Shown: one piece after another, positions 1 to 10,393 of the stretch
Layout of the letters: each line of letters opens with the position of its first letter
Numbering within the stretch: the stretch's first letter is position 1
Assembly (NCBI GenBank): GCA_026929865.2
Contig: CM049408.1
Coordinates: 3,133,501 to 3,197,500 of the forward strand
Direction: 5' to 3'
Origin: Hyperoplus lanceolatus
Taxonomy: Eukaryota > Chordata > Actinopteri > Uranoscopiformes > Ammodytidae
Length of the DNA: 64,000 nucleotides
Notes under the pieces: model-generated
Seen by the model: the letters and a program-made list of their open reading frames with translations, nothing else
What the model was told of the DNA's origin: nothing
Database searches by the model: none
Translations under genes and position numbers: made by a program

Positions 1-302
1 AACTCAATATCTGTAGCATTTTGAATGTACTGCTTTTCACGGACTTGGATATGGTTTTTTACATAGATAGCGACCCCGCCACCATTTTTGCGACCCATGT
101 CAGGGCAGTTTGTGTACGAGACATTTCGGTTGCGATTAAACATCCTGTACCCGTCTAAATGGAGACTTTGGGCGACAAATTATCCTTGTAAGTGAGTTTC
201 TGTTAGACAGAGGACGTCTGCAAGGTGAAGTTCATGGTGACTTTTGATATCAGCGATGTGAGACGGAAGTCCTTCTGTGTTGTGGTGGATGACGGTGAGA
301 AC
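1..302 (-). pseudogene. Helentron C-terminal AP-type (EEP) endonuclease, partial
   Basis: From about 302 leftward the protein resembles the exonuclease-endonuclease-phosphatase fold. The TETHL motif holds the metal-binding glutamate. After an in-frame TAA (180-182) the same frame continues with LDGYRMFNRNR and then GGGVAIYVKNH, both typical of these domains, up to the window edge. Such endonucleases resemble those of non-LTR retrotransposons and are fused to the helicase in Helentrons. The remaining catalytic segments should lie to the left of this window. Confidence 0.75.
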
Positions 303-593
303 ATCTGGCCTGTTTAATGTCGCTGTGACATTCAGTAGAGGCATTAAATGTTCAAATGAAGCTTCTGCCATGGCTGCAAGACCTATTTTGACTTGTGGAT
401 TGGCATATATTTTTGTCTCGTCAAAATCTAGAACATGTAGTCCACTGAGGGAAGTAACTCTGCTGAGAGCAACATAGGCCATGCCTGGTTCAAAGATGGT
501 TTTTAGTGAGACTACTGCTGAGGACCTTGTCATGCCTTGAACCTTGTGTATTGTACAAGCAAATGCAAGTTTTAAAGGAAACTGCCTGCGAAC
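183..593 (-). pseudogene. Helentron helicase C-terminal part (motif VI) and start of endonuclease
   Basis: This is the continuation of the helicase beyond the hAT element: [21 protein letters not shown], then [17 protein letters not shown], the conserved SF1 motifs V/VI. About 100 residues later the frame enters an endonuclease domain ([10 protein letters not shown] near 183-215). The frame closes with a TAA at 180-182. The first ~24 codons upstream of 593 in this frame belong to the hAT terminus, not to the Helentron. Confidence 0.85.
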
Positions 594-1285
594 CATACCC
601 GTCGCTATGGGCGGGCCATAGGGGGCCGGGCCCGCCCCCAGAAATGCTTGTGCCCCCCCCCCCACTTGGGCCGGAATCTCTCAAAAAAACCTTTCATTTT
701 TATTTTATACTATCATAGTAGCTAATTTTGTGTTGATAAATACTAATGTTGCATTCTTTATCATCAAAACATTTAAATATAAATAAACAATGGTGTGATT
801 TTGTTGATTGAAGGAGTCTATCGACACTGCAGCTTTGGCCCTATCACTGACCTTACTGAAAAGTAGCCTAAGGCTACGTAGGCCTCATCGTCAATGCAGC
901 TGCTCAACAGTTCTTACGCGCATTTGAAAGTGAAGCTGGATGAGTTTTCGCCGGCTTACTATTTCATTTCTAGTTCATCATAATCGATATTCGGTAACAG
1001 TTGAAAAGCCCACCAACAGTCTCACTCTGCCGACTCGGATCGTCAAACTGTTGTACTTTTCGAGCTATGACAGACTACAATCCGAAATTATGGACTTGTT
1101 CAGCGGTGACACTTCTGATTGCGTAAAGCCACAGTTTTGCACTGTGGAACTCCCTAAACTCCTCCAGCCGGCCATCGAGCTGTACGGAGACCGACCCGGT
1201 CCAAGCAAGGGGAAAGGCACAATTTACAAGAACCTACGCGGATTTGCAGATTTGAAACAGTTACAATTCCCCGTCAGAGAGTGAC

Positions 1286-1440
1286 ATAGGCAGAAAGACT
1301 GAGTTCAGAGTATTTTACAGTGTTATTGATGCTGTACAAGGAGAGATGGATGCGTGATTTTGGAAGCGTAGTAGCAAGCTCATTGGCGCACTGGCTGCTT
1401 TGAACCGGAGGGCCGAAATATATGTTGATGAGGAGGTTGA
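1286..1440 (+). pseudogene. hAT transposase fragment
   Basis: Reading + from about 1286 gives KTEFRVFYSVIDAVQGEM, then an in-frame TGA, then SSKLIGALAALN. This resembles the central segment of zinc-finger/hAT transposases, where an RxxFY...DxxxxELxxRF pattern precedes the conserved helices. The resemblance is short and judged by eye. An open frame just upstream (940-1284, 114 codons, containing ELPKLLQPAIELYGDRPG) may be an earlier part of the same protein, but I do not recognise it. Confidence 0.4.
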
Positions 1441-1519
1441 GCTCGGGCTTCTTCGCCTCCCGCTGTACTGATGAAGGACTGGAGAGAAACAAAGCCCTGC
1501 CTCAACTCAAAGTAGGCTA

Positions 1520-1520
<1 letters not shown>

Positions 1521-1556
<36 letters not shown>
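1521..1556. repeat. (GT)n microsatellite inside the hAT element
   Basis: About 18 uninterrupted GT units. Open frames crossing it are artefacts of the repeat. Confidence 0.95.
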
Positions 1557-1557
<1 letters not shown>

Positions 1558-1867
1558 CAATGCATATCCCTCTGTTGACTGCTTTAAAATACGCAAGATA
1601 TGCGTCTGGTGTTAGGCTACATCTAATTATGTTGAATAGTTTTATGGATATTCATAACATTGCTTCTATGTAATGTAGGCCTATTGCTTTAAAATATGAG
1701 GACTGATGTTATAGGCTATACTACCGCTGTTGGTTAGTTGCGTGATGATTACGTGCTGCGCAAATAGAGTATAGGACTATTAAATAACAAACATAATAAT
1801 TGTGCCCCCCTATGCATTTCATATGCCCCCCTTAAGACTGAGGTCTGGCGACGGGTCTGCTGCGAAC

Positions 1868-3159
1868 CACTCCCTTTTGCTTCAGTAGTTTTTCTTCCTG
1901 TCTATCAATGTAGACAATATTATCAGCTGCACTGATATTGCTGGGATTTCTTGCCACATCGAGTTCTAGACCAAGTTTGTTGACGTGTGAAGCACTACCC
2001 TCATCACTGGTCACTATTTTCGCAATACATGCAAATGTTCCATTGCAGAGACCAGACTGCACGTCGATATTTCTGGTTAGCATGACACGAGCGCCTAAAG
2101 CAACTTTAATTGAGTCAGGTAACTCTTTATTGTCCCCTTTCAAAGGTGTAGCTTGTATCGCCATTCTACCAGTTTGGGGATCTTTTCTATAGTCGTCTGC
2201 ATCTATCTTTATGATGGCAGAGTGAAACAACTCTAGTGATGTCGAATTATGTGCATCAACCTGTTTATTTGTAGCATAGACGTGAAGTATGTCTTTTGGA
2301 CAGTGTGCAGGATCAGTGATAGCCTGTGAAAGCAAAGCTTTGTCTTGGTGGGATAATGCTTCTTCCTTCTCTTTAACGCGGATGCGGTTCAGCATCTCAG
2401 CAAATGGGACATCATCTCTTCTGACGCATAATCTCAGTCAACATGATAATCTGAAATTGGTCGCGCCAGAGGTCGATCTGAGTTGGATCATAGACGCACA
2501 ACGGTTTAGACTGTCTCACAGAGAAGGGAGCTGATTGAAATCACCCACGGCGAGGACACACATTCCACCAAAAGGTCTCTGATTTTCTTTGATTTGTTTC
2601 AATCTGGCATCGACATAGGCAAAGAGACACTTTGAGCACATGGAGATTTCATCAATTATGAGTATCTCTGTATTTGAAAGCTCTGCCCTGACTTCATCTA
2701 GTTTATTCCCAAGGCCAATGAACGGAGGCTTTAAACTTCTTGGCAGCTTGAGGAGACAATGTAGTGTTGTGCCTGATATGTTAAAGGCCGCAGTGCCAGT
2801 AAATGCGGTTAACAGGACGGTAGGTTTGGAAATACCAGACTCCTCTGCATTACGAGGAAGTGTACGCAATATTTTGGATGCTTCTGCGTGGATGCATTTG
2901 ATAAGTTGAGACTTGCCTGTTCCAGCACCACCGTTAATGAAATAGAAGAACGGTTCCACATTTAAACCACAGACGCGTTTTATGCTCCAGTCTCTGATGG
3001 CGTAGAAAACGGATGCTTGCTTCTGGTTTAAGTTTTGATACATTTGCCGCAACATTGCAGGATCTATCTCAGGGGCTTCTCTCATGATGGCAACTTCTGG
3101 TCTGTTTTCCTCATCAGCTGGTCTGGCTTCAAGTTCCTCAATGCATTCCAACCTTTGCA
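1868..3159 (-). pseudogene. Helentron PIF1-family helicase, N-terminal and middle part
   Basis: SF1 helicase motifs appear in order on minus: Walker A GGAGTGKS, motif Ia region [10 protein letters not shown], Walker [10 protein letters not shown], and GDFNQLPSL. Helicase activity is needed to unwind the donor strand. A frameshift near 2517 and another near 2410 interrupt the part containing LCVYDPTQIDLWRDQF and MRQKRDD. The last open segment (2395 downward) includes HVYATNKQVDAHN and LGARVMLTRNID, and is cut by the hAT insertion at 1859. Removing that insertion and one copy of its 8-bp duplication rejoins the reading frame. Confidence 0.88.
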
Positions 3160-3793
3160 GTTCACATTCGGGAGCCAGATTACTCCATTCGTTTATTCTA
3201 ACACCATTCTGTTCAAAGTCTGCGATGGCGCTGTCAATGTCTTCCCTGTGTTTCTCATATTTCTCTCAGTTTCGTTTCACAACACAATACACCATCTCAG
3301 GGTGCTCTGTACCTGGTATCCAAACTCTGGCACGGTCGTGGAAGGACTGGTAGGTGGGATAGTTTCTTGTTTTTAGCTCTGTCTCTGAGCGATAGGGGAC
3401 ATAAAGCTTAAGCAATGTGCCGTGAAATTCCTCAGGATTCTTCTCCTGTGAGAAACAACGATATTTAATAACAGCGGGTTTACCGTTTGTTCTTCTCTGA
3501 ACGAATCCCATCTGATTCAGTAGGGGCAGTACGTTGGGACCTTTTGCCTGTTTGCCATAGACAATTCTACAAGTGGAAACAAAATCGGCCAAGCACATTG
3601 CCTCAAAGTCTGGAGTTTCTGGTCTGCATTGATACTTGTCAGGTAATCCGTTCATCCACAAATTAACAGAGTCTGGTGTTCTGTTCTCGAGGAAGGACAT
3701 GGGGTAACTCATTTTTAGCGCGTTGTCATCAGTCTGTACAAATATGACCTTGCGTGAACACTGTTTCATGCGTAGACCACATGCACGGGCCAC
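3160..3793 (-). pseudogene. Helentron region between Rep and helicase
   Basis: An open frame at 3793-3266 includes DRARVWIPGTEHPEMVYCVVKRN and a segment with WMNGLPDKYQCRP and MCLADFVSTCRIVYG. This matches the usual Rep-to-helicase linker in the family. It ends at a TGA at 3266-3268. The sequence right after the stop, [20 protein letters not shown], continues the protein in another frame and joins the helicase at about 3151. There is no independent gene here. Confidence 0.65.
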
Positions 3794-3796
3794 ACA

Positions 3797-5509
3797 CTAT
3801 TGAGCACTGACCTCTCTTTTCTTAGAGTACGCCTGCATTACCAGTTTCATCTCATCGCTCTCATTTACATTTTCATGACTTGAATTTTCAATCATTGATT
3901 TGAGGTATTCACTTAAAAAGGTTCAGCTTTGCTGATGTAGCAAAAGGTTGTACATGATACACGAGTAAGGGTTGAGAATGAACTGTATATCTAAATTAGC
4001 ATCCCAGGCTTCAAGGAGGGCAGGATTGTATCCATTTACCCACAAGTCTTTTGGATCACGCTATAGAACCACCTCACTTGCTTTGGCTTTAATACACAGG
4101 CATTCTATGTATTCCTCAACCGTTAGGTCACATGACGCCAACATCTGCTCTAAAGTCAGAGATGCGCTCTCAGCTACATCGTTTAAGCGGTTTAGTGCTT
4201 TGAGCATTCTTATTGCCACCAACTCTCTCTCATCTTCATCTTCCAATACTTTAGTTCGTATTATCATGGTTTCTGGGGCTGGGATTTTAGGAAATCCAAA
4301 ACGGCAGTTGGCATTGGAATATTTAACACATGTCTTTGAATGTGTTTTGCTGTGCATCTGAACTTCTGTAACTTTTTTGTGCAGTTCAGGTTGTGTGTTT
4401 GGATCAGGCAACTGAGCTGTGATGTACTTGGAAACAAAATCACAAACTGTCTGATCAGAGTCTTCCTCAAACACAGGAGCTCCTTCTACCCATACGAGAC
4501 AGTGTATGTGTGGGCTTCCACGGTGCTGAAATTCCAATCTCAAAAACCAGTCCACCACTTTACCGATGGGTTGAGCGGGTGACAGTATCAAATCTCTGAA
4601 CAGAGCCTCAACACGTTTGTCAAAAAGTTGCATACAGATCACCGGGTTTGATCTTAAGATGGATGCTTTCGCCTCCCAATCGAGTGCATCAAAGTTCACT
4701 TGTTCGCCTTGTTGAGCTTTAATGGCTGTAATAACCTCCTTCCAGTGCATTTCAGCAGCAGAAAATGTAAGAAAGAACGTCAGTGTGCCCAATTGACGAA
4801 TCTTCGAAAATAAATCTTTGGTCGTCTTCGCCCAAAAACTCGGGGACCCTCTGAGTGGTGTCATGAATCGGATTGCATCTTTGTTATGCACAAGTTTTTC
4901 AACCTCATGCTTGTTCTGCAACATTGCATTGGTTATTTTGCGACCATCTCGTGTAAAAGGTTTTGCTTTACGCAGCTGTATTGACATGCTGGAAGTGGCC
5001 TGATATATCTCGGATACAAATTGAGCGAAGAAGAGGTAGTTTGTATCCCTAGCAAAACGGTCGTCCACACAGCAAAGTCTAGCTTTGAAATAACTGCAGG
5101 GTGTTATTGTTTTGGGACGGTTTTCATCTAGAGTGTTTTGACCAGTGGGAAACTGAACGGGAAAAGCCATTGCCTCTAGGTTAGGAGTTTTGAAAAAGCT
5201 TACTGGTTTGTTTCCCTCAGCGGGTGCAACCGAGTAGATTCCCTCACTAAAACTTAATATTTCATCTGTCAAATCAGTTGGTTGTAGACAGGACTCGAGA
5301 GCAACGGCGCCATTAGGTTCATCACTCTCCTGTTCAATATTTTCAGACTGCTGCTGTGGTTGCTGACCATCAGACAACTGACTATTTGTATCCTGTTCAT
5401 CGTTCTCAGAATCAATTTCTGGCTCACAGAGTGCATCGTTCTCAAAGGTGTCACTTTCCATCATATCTTCTACATTATAGTCAGTATCATCCATGTTTTC
5501 CTCATCCAA
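3797..5509 (-). pseudogene. Helentron Rep (HUH) nuclease domain, two-Tyr motif split by a frameshift
   Basis: An open frame of 482 codons (5509-4061) starts in an acidic region, then shows the Helitron-like N-terminal domain and the HUH motif HIHCLVW, with its H-I-H codons at 4502-4510. This nuclease nicks and rejoins DNA during rolling-circle transposition. The frame stops at a TAG (4061-4063) and resumes in the same frame with [20 protein letters not shown], then PYSCIMY. A one-base slip near 3945 puts the second tyrosine segment, YISKAE, into another frame. Both tyrosines of the YxxxY-type active site are therefore still recognisable but cannot be made together. A further stop near 3796 follows. 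Confidence 0.85.
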
Positions 5510-6130
5510 GTCATTTGCTTCCTCATCAATTAATGGGTCACAAAGCTCTTCCTCATCTCAGATTGTTATGTCAGTGTACTGCGGATGGACCTCCTTTAGT
5601 TAGCACAAAGCCCTCACTAGTTTAGTCTATGTTACAATTTGGTAAAGTTGATGGCCGGTATAGCACAATTTCCTCTTCAGTTTAACTCTCATGACCTGAG
5701 ATTCACTTCTTAATCTCGGTAAGGCATTTACCGTTTCTTGTACTTCTGATGGGACGCAAACCAGATTTCCGCAAATTTGGCGTTGACCTCCTTTCGGAAG
5801 TGGGATAATTTTGGCGAATGTTATGCATTTAGAAATGAGATGCCTCTCAAAATGTTCAAATCACAAGGTTCAGTGGGAATATCTGCCAGCTCTAGATTAT
5901 TAGCCATGGAAAGTGGAGGCATACTTCCAGTTTTAAGGTGCTCGTGGCAAGTGTGACAGATCCACTCTTTTTTTCTTTCATCTGGTACTGTGCATTGTTG
6001 TGCATTTTGACACTCATCAGTACAAACATGAACAAACTTCCCTGTCAGGCAGGTTTGAGCAACAAGTGGATTTGTATTGTACTTTGATCTATGGAACATT
6101 TCACTTTGATTTGGAAACAATGCCCGATAG
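5510..6130 (-). pseudogene. Helentron zinc-binding/DUF6570-like region
   Basis: The frame at 5821-6120 contains TCLTGKFVHVCTDECQNAQQC followed by WICHTCHEHLKTGSMPPLSMANNLEL. This CxxC-H knuckle plus the 'ANNLELADIP' segment is typical of the DUF6570 region found ahead of the Helitron-like N-terminal domain. After a small frameshift the text continues as a degenerate ERHLISK...IPLPKGGQ, also a family hallmark. Further stops lie before 5510. The following acidic stretch (DEENMDDTDYNVEDMMESD) links to the Rep domain. Confidence 0.65.
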
Positions 6131-6159
6131 CAGACCGTGCAGGCATGTATTGGTGCTTT

Positions 6160-7110
6160 TTTTATATTGGATCAAAAAACCTCTATAGCATCTCTCATCT
6201 GAATGTCTTCCATTACATCTCTAATGAGACTGTCATCCGTAGAATCTCTCATCAGACCGTCATCCCTTTGGTTTTGCCTTCTCTGCATGCGTCTGTATTT
6301 TTGTCTTATTCTCATTGCACAATTCATGCGATGAGTCATTCCAAATGCAAGATTGTTTTGGTATTTGTTTCTCATGTGTTGTCTCATTGTTTCTTTTTGT
6401 CTGGATCTAAATGCAGGATCCTTTGCATAACGAGTGGTTACATAAGACTTTTGAGTTTGTCTGAAACGAGCATTTAAGCGATAGCGGGTGCATATGTATG
6501 ACTTCTGCTTCAGCCTGAAGCTTTCGCTTTGTCTCTAACGGTTGGTTATATACAACATCTGCTTCTGCTTGAAGCTTTCACTTTGCCTGTAACGTTTTGT
6601 AATATACGACTTCTGCTTCTGCTTGAAGTCTTTGTCTTCATTGTAACGTTTTGTCAAGTAAAGCTTCTGCCTCTGCTGGAATGTAGAATCGTGTTGATAG
6701 CGAGAACGTATGTAGGACATCTTTCTTTCTCTGTATGAAACAGTTGTATGGGATTGCGTATGTTTGTTAACACATTTATCTTTAGCATACCTTTCCCTCT
6801 GTTTACGTTTTCTTTTCATTAGTCGAATTTCTGCTCTTCTGATTTTTTCAGCGGTTTTGTTAGGTTTGGCTTTTGCCTTCTCCAAAGCCTTAGCTCTTCT
6901 TCTATACTTGGCCCTTTCATGTTTGGCAAGTTTAGATAGTTTAGGCATCTGTTGGTTAGTTTGTAGATCATCATTTGCATCTGATGTAATTTTAGCAGCG
7001 GGTGTGCACTCTGTAACTGAGCATGATGGCAAATACATGTTACTTTCAGTGTCTGTAACACTGGAAATAGTGTTACGGTTCTCCTCCCCCATATGTGAAA
7101 CAGCAATGTC
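6160..7110 (-). pseudogene. Helentron basic linker with short KQK/SYITKRY repeats
   Basis: After the protease region the frame becomes rich in Lys and Arg (RAKYRRRAKALEKAKAKP) and then turns into an array of roughly 13-17-residue units of the form FKQKQKSYITKRY. At least six units are visible, continuing in frame past a TAG-like break at 6535 down to about 6400. Beyond that come Met/Arg-rich units (RDDGLMRDSTDDSLIRD). The array probably forms a nucleic-acid-binding or coiled surface, but its function is unknown. The repeats read on minus and fit the domain order of the same Helentron protein. Confidence 0.6.
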
Positions 7111-7199
7111 TGCAGTAGAGTGTACTGGTGCTACATTTTCAGCAACAGATAATTCATGCTCACTGTTGAAAACCACAGGAATAAGCTCATAAGGAGCAT

Positions 7200-7957
7200 C
7201 AGGGCTGGTGCCCAACATAGTGAAGCTTGTGATAATTTTTGTTATCAGATCACTTAAATGTGTACAAGTACACATGACTCCCGTACCAGTACCGTCTGGG
7301 TCAGTGGGAAATCCATCTGGGCGTCTGTTGTGTGGGTCAAAAAAGCCATACCTTCCTAGCTGGTCTCGGAAAACAGCGATGCACAGAGAACTCATTATCA
7401 GCAGAGCATTTACCCCGGATGACAAACACTGGAGTCTGGCTGCAAGTTTGATGGAAACGGCTGCAAGGTCGATGGAGTCGCCTACAGCAGGAGCAGATAC
7501 AAAAGTTCCATGCATTGAGTCACACTTTGTCATTATGTGCTGCAGTCTGTAGCCCAAAACAACCTCAGGAAGTTCTTCTATATTCAAGTGTCTGTGAACA
7601 ATCCTTCGAATCTTCAATCAACTGTGCCACTATAAGTGCATACATGGCATGGCCTCTATCTAAAACAAGATCAAGTTCTGCACTTTGGAGGTGATGTAAC
7701 TCATGCAGGTAAGCTAGAAATGCTACAGAGTTACAGGTTCACTGACTGTTTTTGGAGTTGTGATACATAGGATGGTTCTGACTGCGAGATGCTAACACAC
7801 ATGTGACATTAGCATTAGAAGGCTCAGAAACATTTACTTCTCTGTTGTTGTGAGGTTGAACATTATCCACATGTTGAGCTTCTGTTGAGTGTTGAGACTC
7901 ATAAAACTTAAGCCAACGTACCTTATTTGCTCGAGACTGCTTCCCCTTTTTAGGCAT
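7200..7957 (-). pseudogene. Helentron N-terminal cysteine protease (C76/OTU-like) module, broken
   Basis: The start chosen is the ATG at 7955-7957 (MPKKGK, lysine-rich), as in related Helentron proteins. About 75 residues later an in-frame TGA at 7739-7741 is followed directly by TCNSVAFLAYL, which looks like the catalytic-cysteine segment of a papain-fold protease. LDRGHAMYALI follows, then a frameshift near 7600-7617. The next open frame contains YGFFDPHNR, the Asp-His part expected of this protease type. The domain probably processes the element's polyprotein or acts on ubiquitin-like modifiers; that is inference from the family. The TGA and the frameshift abolish the product. Confidence 0.7.
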
Positions 7958-8058
7958 GGTCACAGGTAACCCCACTCGTTTTTTTCTTTATCCAAGTCAC
8001 ACACAAAGTTCAAAATGCTTGAATACAATCGGTTTCCAAGGCCAAACAGCCACGACTT

Positions 8059-8213
8059 CAACGTTGGAAGCATCAATTGCTTCAGATGAAACCCCTCAAT
8101 AGGTCCCCCCCAACGTTGGAAGCGTCAATTGCTTCAGATGAAAACCTTCAATAGGCCCCCCTCAACGTTGGAAGCGTCAACTGCTTCAGATGAAACCCCT
8201 CATTGGCCCCCCC
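8059..8213. repeat. Three-copy 52-bp minisatellite upstream of the Helentron
   Basis: Three head-to-tail units begin CAACGTTGGAAG at 8059, 8111 and 8163, each ending in a C-rich run (about 52, 52 and 51 bp). Only a few substitutions separate them. The array lies 102 bp upstream of the Helentron start codon. Short tandem repeats next to termini are known for Helitron-like elements, so it may mark the element's 5' end, though I could not find that end. Confidence 0.9.
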
Positions 8214-8343
8214 AATGGATTTAGCATGAAAAACAGGGAGAGAGAAAGAAGCAAGAGACAAAAGATGGAGCAGAACAGAGGATAGAAGGGTTAGGGGGTT
8301 GGGATGGGAGAAACAGGATGGACTTCAGGGCCAATCGTCTTCT
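8214..8343. other. No gene seen
   Basis: A purine-rich stretch (GGAGAGAGAAAGAAGC type) between the minisatellite and the next hAT element. Nothing recognisable. Confidence 0.6.
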
Positions 8344-8351
8344 TCTAATGC

Positions 8352-9429
8352 AGTGCTTCTCAATTATTTTCTGTCATGCCCCCCCTAGGAGACTGAAATT
8401 TTTTCGCGACCCCCCTAAATTGAAATACTATTGAGAACCTGCTAATATTTATTTATTTATCTGTATAAGAGTTATATATGAGTTTGAGTTGCTAGCACCA
8501 GCATTCTGCATACAATCACCTTATTATTAAAATAGATTAATAAAATTTGCTGACATCTGCAACACCTTAAAACAATTTCCAAGTTTATTAACTCAATTTG
8601 TAACATTTAAACAAGACCGTTCAGTCTGTGTGAATCTCAAAACACAGAAACAAGAGCAAATGTTTCACTGGGGTTTTCATTTAATTAATAACATTTTTAA
8701 ACAGTAAACATTGGTCACTTGTCAGTCAGCTTCATCAGCTTATTCCCTTCCAAAAATATATATGACTTAAAAATAAACATTACTCTTTGTGTGCAACATT
8801 TGCAACAATATTTAATGTACAATTTGCATACTTTCCCTGAACATAACACAAGACATTAAAAAAGCCTTGAACCCTGAACTATTTGAAACTGGCAGCTACA
8901 TCAGTTTGAGCTTTTTTAATATAACTAAATTCACCTTCACAATTATTTTGAACTTATTTCCCTATTTGTCTGTTTTTTATGAACACATTCTGCTTATAAT
9001 ACACAAAAATACAATTTGCTCTGTATTCTAGTGGCTGCAGTGAGCCCTCTTTGCAGTGCACATCATTCCAAATCTGGGCTTCAAACTTGATACTGCTACT
9101 CTTAACTCTTGCTCAATGTTAAGCTGGGACCTGTACTTTGTCTTGAGTGCAGCAACAGTGGAAAAGCCCATCTCACACAGATAGGATGTGGCAAAGGGTT
9201 GTAAGATGTTGACAGCCTTCTGTCCAATGAGTGGATACTCCCTTTCTTTGTAAGATCTAAATTCTGTTACACTTCTGACCCTTGGTATAATGTTTATTTA
9301 AGAAAAAAAAAAATATATATATATAAAAAAAACAAAAAAAAACACTAAGTCCCCCCTGCCGCTCGCGCCCCCCCTGAGACCCCACCGCGACCCCCCAGGG
9401 GGTCGCGCCCCACCATTTGAGAAGCACTG
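8352..9429 (-). mobile_element. Deleted hAT element (Charlie/ZBED5-like ends) with 8-bp target duplication
   Basis: The left end CAGTGCTTCTCAA (8352) and the right end TTGAGAAGCACTG (9417-9429) form a perfect 13-bp inverted repeat. TTCTAATG occurs at 8344-8351 and 9430-9437, an exact 8-bp duplication. C-rich tracts adjoin both ends. Only the C-terminus of a transposase is left inside (9028-9270, minus), so this is an internal-deletion derivative that could only be mobilised in trans. Confidence 0.93.
9028..9270 (-). pseudogene. hAT transposase C-terminal dimerisation segment
   Basis: An open minus frame of 80 codons ends at a TAG (9028-9030). It reads PLIGQKAVNILQPFATSYLC, then EMGFSTVAALKTKYRSQL, NIEQELRVAVSSLKPRFG and ends HCSH. 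The 'PFATxYLCExGFS...LKTKYRSxL' pattern is the hAT C-terminal domain as in the ZBED5/FAM200/SCAND3 group. There is no upstream catalytic region: the frame runs into A/T-rich DNA at 9270. The segment itself is undamaged, which suggests a fairly young deletion derivative. Confidence 0.85.
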
Positions 9430-9437
9430 TTCTAATG

Positions 9438-9963
9438 CATGTGAAACAGAGAGGAGACAACAATCAGTAATATAATGTGCACACGGTACATAGCTTGCTG
9501 AGCCATTAGAGGTGCCCTGTCCAATACCCTCTTTTGCAATTAATCAGCAGTGTTCTGTTGACATTTTTGCTCATGGAATTTGGGCTGGGCGATATGGGCT
9601 ATTTTTTTTTGTTTTTTCCATCTTCTGTTAATCTGTAAACTGGGATCACTAATTATGACTCATTACAACCACTAAGTAATTGTTTATCACCACTAACCCC
9701 CTGAAGATAGCAGCCACACTTTAAATACAGAACAGGTTTTGCTCCATAATAGTATGTTTTTATTTTATAAATACAGGAAAATTTACTTTTCATAAGCTTT
9801 TAGTTAATTGTTCACAATAAACAGTGTACACCTCCCTTGGTGCTGCCATGGACCTATTATAAGAGGATGCCCATAATAAATGTAGTGCCGTGCCGTGGTT
9901 TTGTGAAGTCAGACCGGAGTAATCGCTCGCATGTGTAGCCTACTTCTCATAAGCATGGACCTA
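9438..9963. other. No gene seen
   Basis: Unassigned AT-rich sequence. A GGGCTGGGCGATATGG stretch near 9583-9598 resembles termini of some fish DNA elements, but no partner repeat was found. Confidence 0.4.
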
Positions 9964-10393
9964 CAGTATCTCACAAAAGTGAGTACACCACATTTCTTCA
10001 AATATTTCATTATATCTTTCCATGGTACAACACTAAATAAATGACACTTTGATACAATGTAAAGTAGTCAGTGTACAGCTTGTATATGAGTGTAAATTTA
10101 CTGTCCCCTCAAAATAACTCGACACACAGCCATTAATGTCTAAACTGCTGGCAACAAAAGTGAGTACACCCATAAGAAAATGTCCAAATTGGGCCCAAAG
10201 TGTCAATATTTTGTGTGGCCACCATTATTTACCCTAAAGATACAGCCAGATCTACTATGAAATGGTTTGCCATTGATGTGCCACTTTGTGTTGGTGTATC
10301 ACATAAAATCCCAATAAAATACATTTACATATGTGGTTTTAACATGACAAAATGTGGAAAATTTCAAGGGGTATGAATACTTGTTCTAATGTT
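9964..10393. mobile_element. Two Tc1-like transposon ends joined head to head
   Basis: After a TA (9962-9963) the sequence CAGTATCTCACAAAAGTGAG begins a Tc1-family end, and its internal repeat AAAAGTGAGTACACC recurs near 10157-10171. From about 10235 to 10393 the sequence, read on minus, is the start of a different Tc1 family (AGTATTCATACCCCTTGAAA). The same family start is seen again at 36708. No transposase lies between them. Confidence 0.7.

Larger units (their letters stand above)
594..1859. mobile_element. hAT-type element in the Helentron helicase, with perfect 8-bp target duplication
   Basis: The element starts CATACCCGTCGC (594-605) and ends GCGACGGGTCTG (1848-1859), giving 12-bp terminal inverted repeats with one mismatch. 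It is flanked by CTGCGAAC at 586-593 and again at 1860-1867, an 8-bp duplication as made by hAT transposases. C/G-rich tracts next to both ends (about 640-665 and 1803-1833) are common in fish hAT elements. At 1266 bp it is too short to encode a full transposase. It lies inside the helicase reading frame and so is younger than the Helentron. Confidence 0.9.
1..7957 (-). mobile_element. Helentron-type (Helitron2-like) rolling-circle transposon, decayed, 3' end outside window
   Basis: One long minus-strand protein can be followed from a start at 7957 to the left edge. Domain order is cysteine protease, basic repeat region, DUF6570-like zinc region, HUH Rep, PIF1-family helicase and an AP-type endonuclease. 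A C-terminal endonuclease after the helicase is characteristic of animal Helentrons rather than plant-type Helitrons. Open stretches are separated by stops or frameshifts near 7739, 7610, 6535, 5560, 4061, 3945, 3796, 3266, 2517, 2410 and 180, so the copy is dead. A hAT element (594-1859) lies in the helicase. The 3' terminus is beyond position 1. I could not define the 5' terminus, but a minisatellite lies about 100 bp upstream of the start codon. Confidence 0.9.

Noticed and set aside
1380-1673. Open frames with His-Thr or Val-Cys runs
   Set aside because: Produced by the (GT)n repeat; no codon evidence.
4260-4582. Small frames on both strands inside the Rep region
   Set aside because: Shadows of the 482-codon Helentron frame.
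9257-9463. 68-codon minus frame with Phe/Tyr/Ile run
   Set aside because: Crosses the hAT terminus and an A/T run; not coding.
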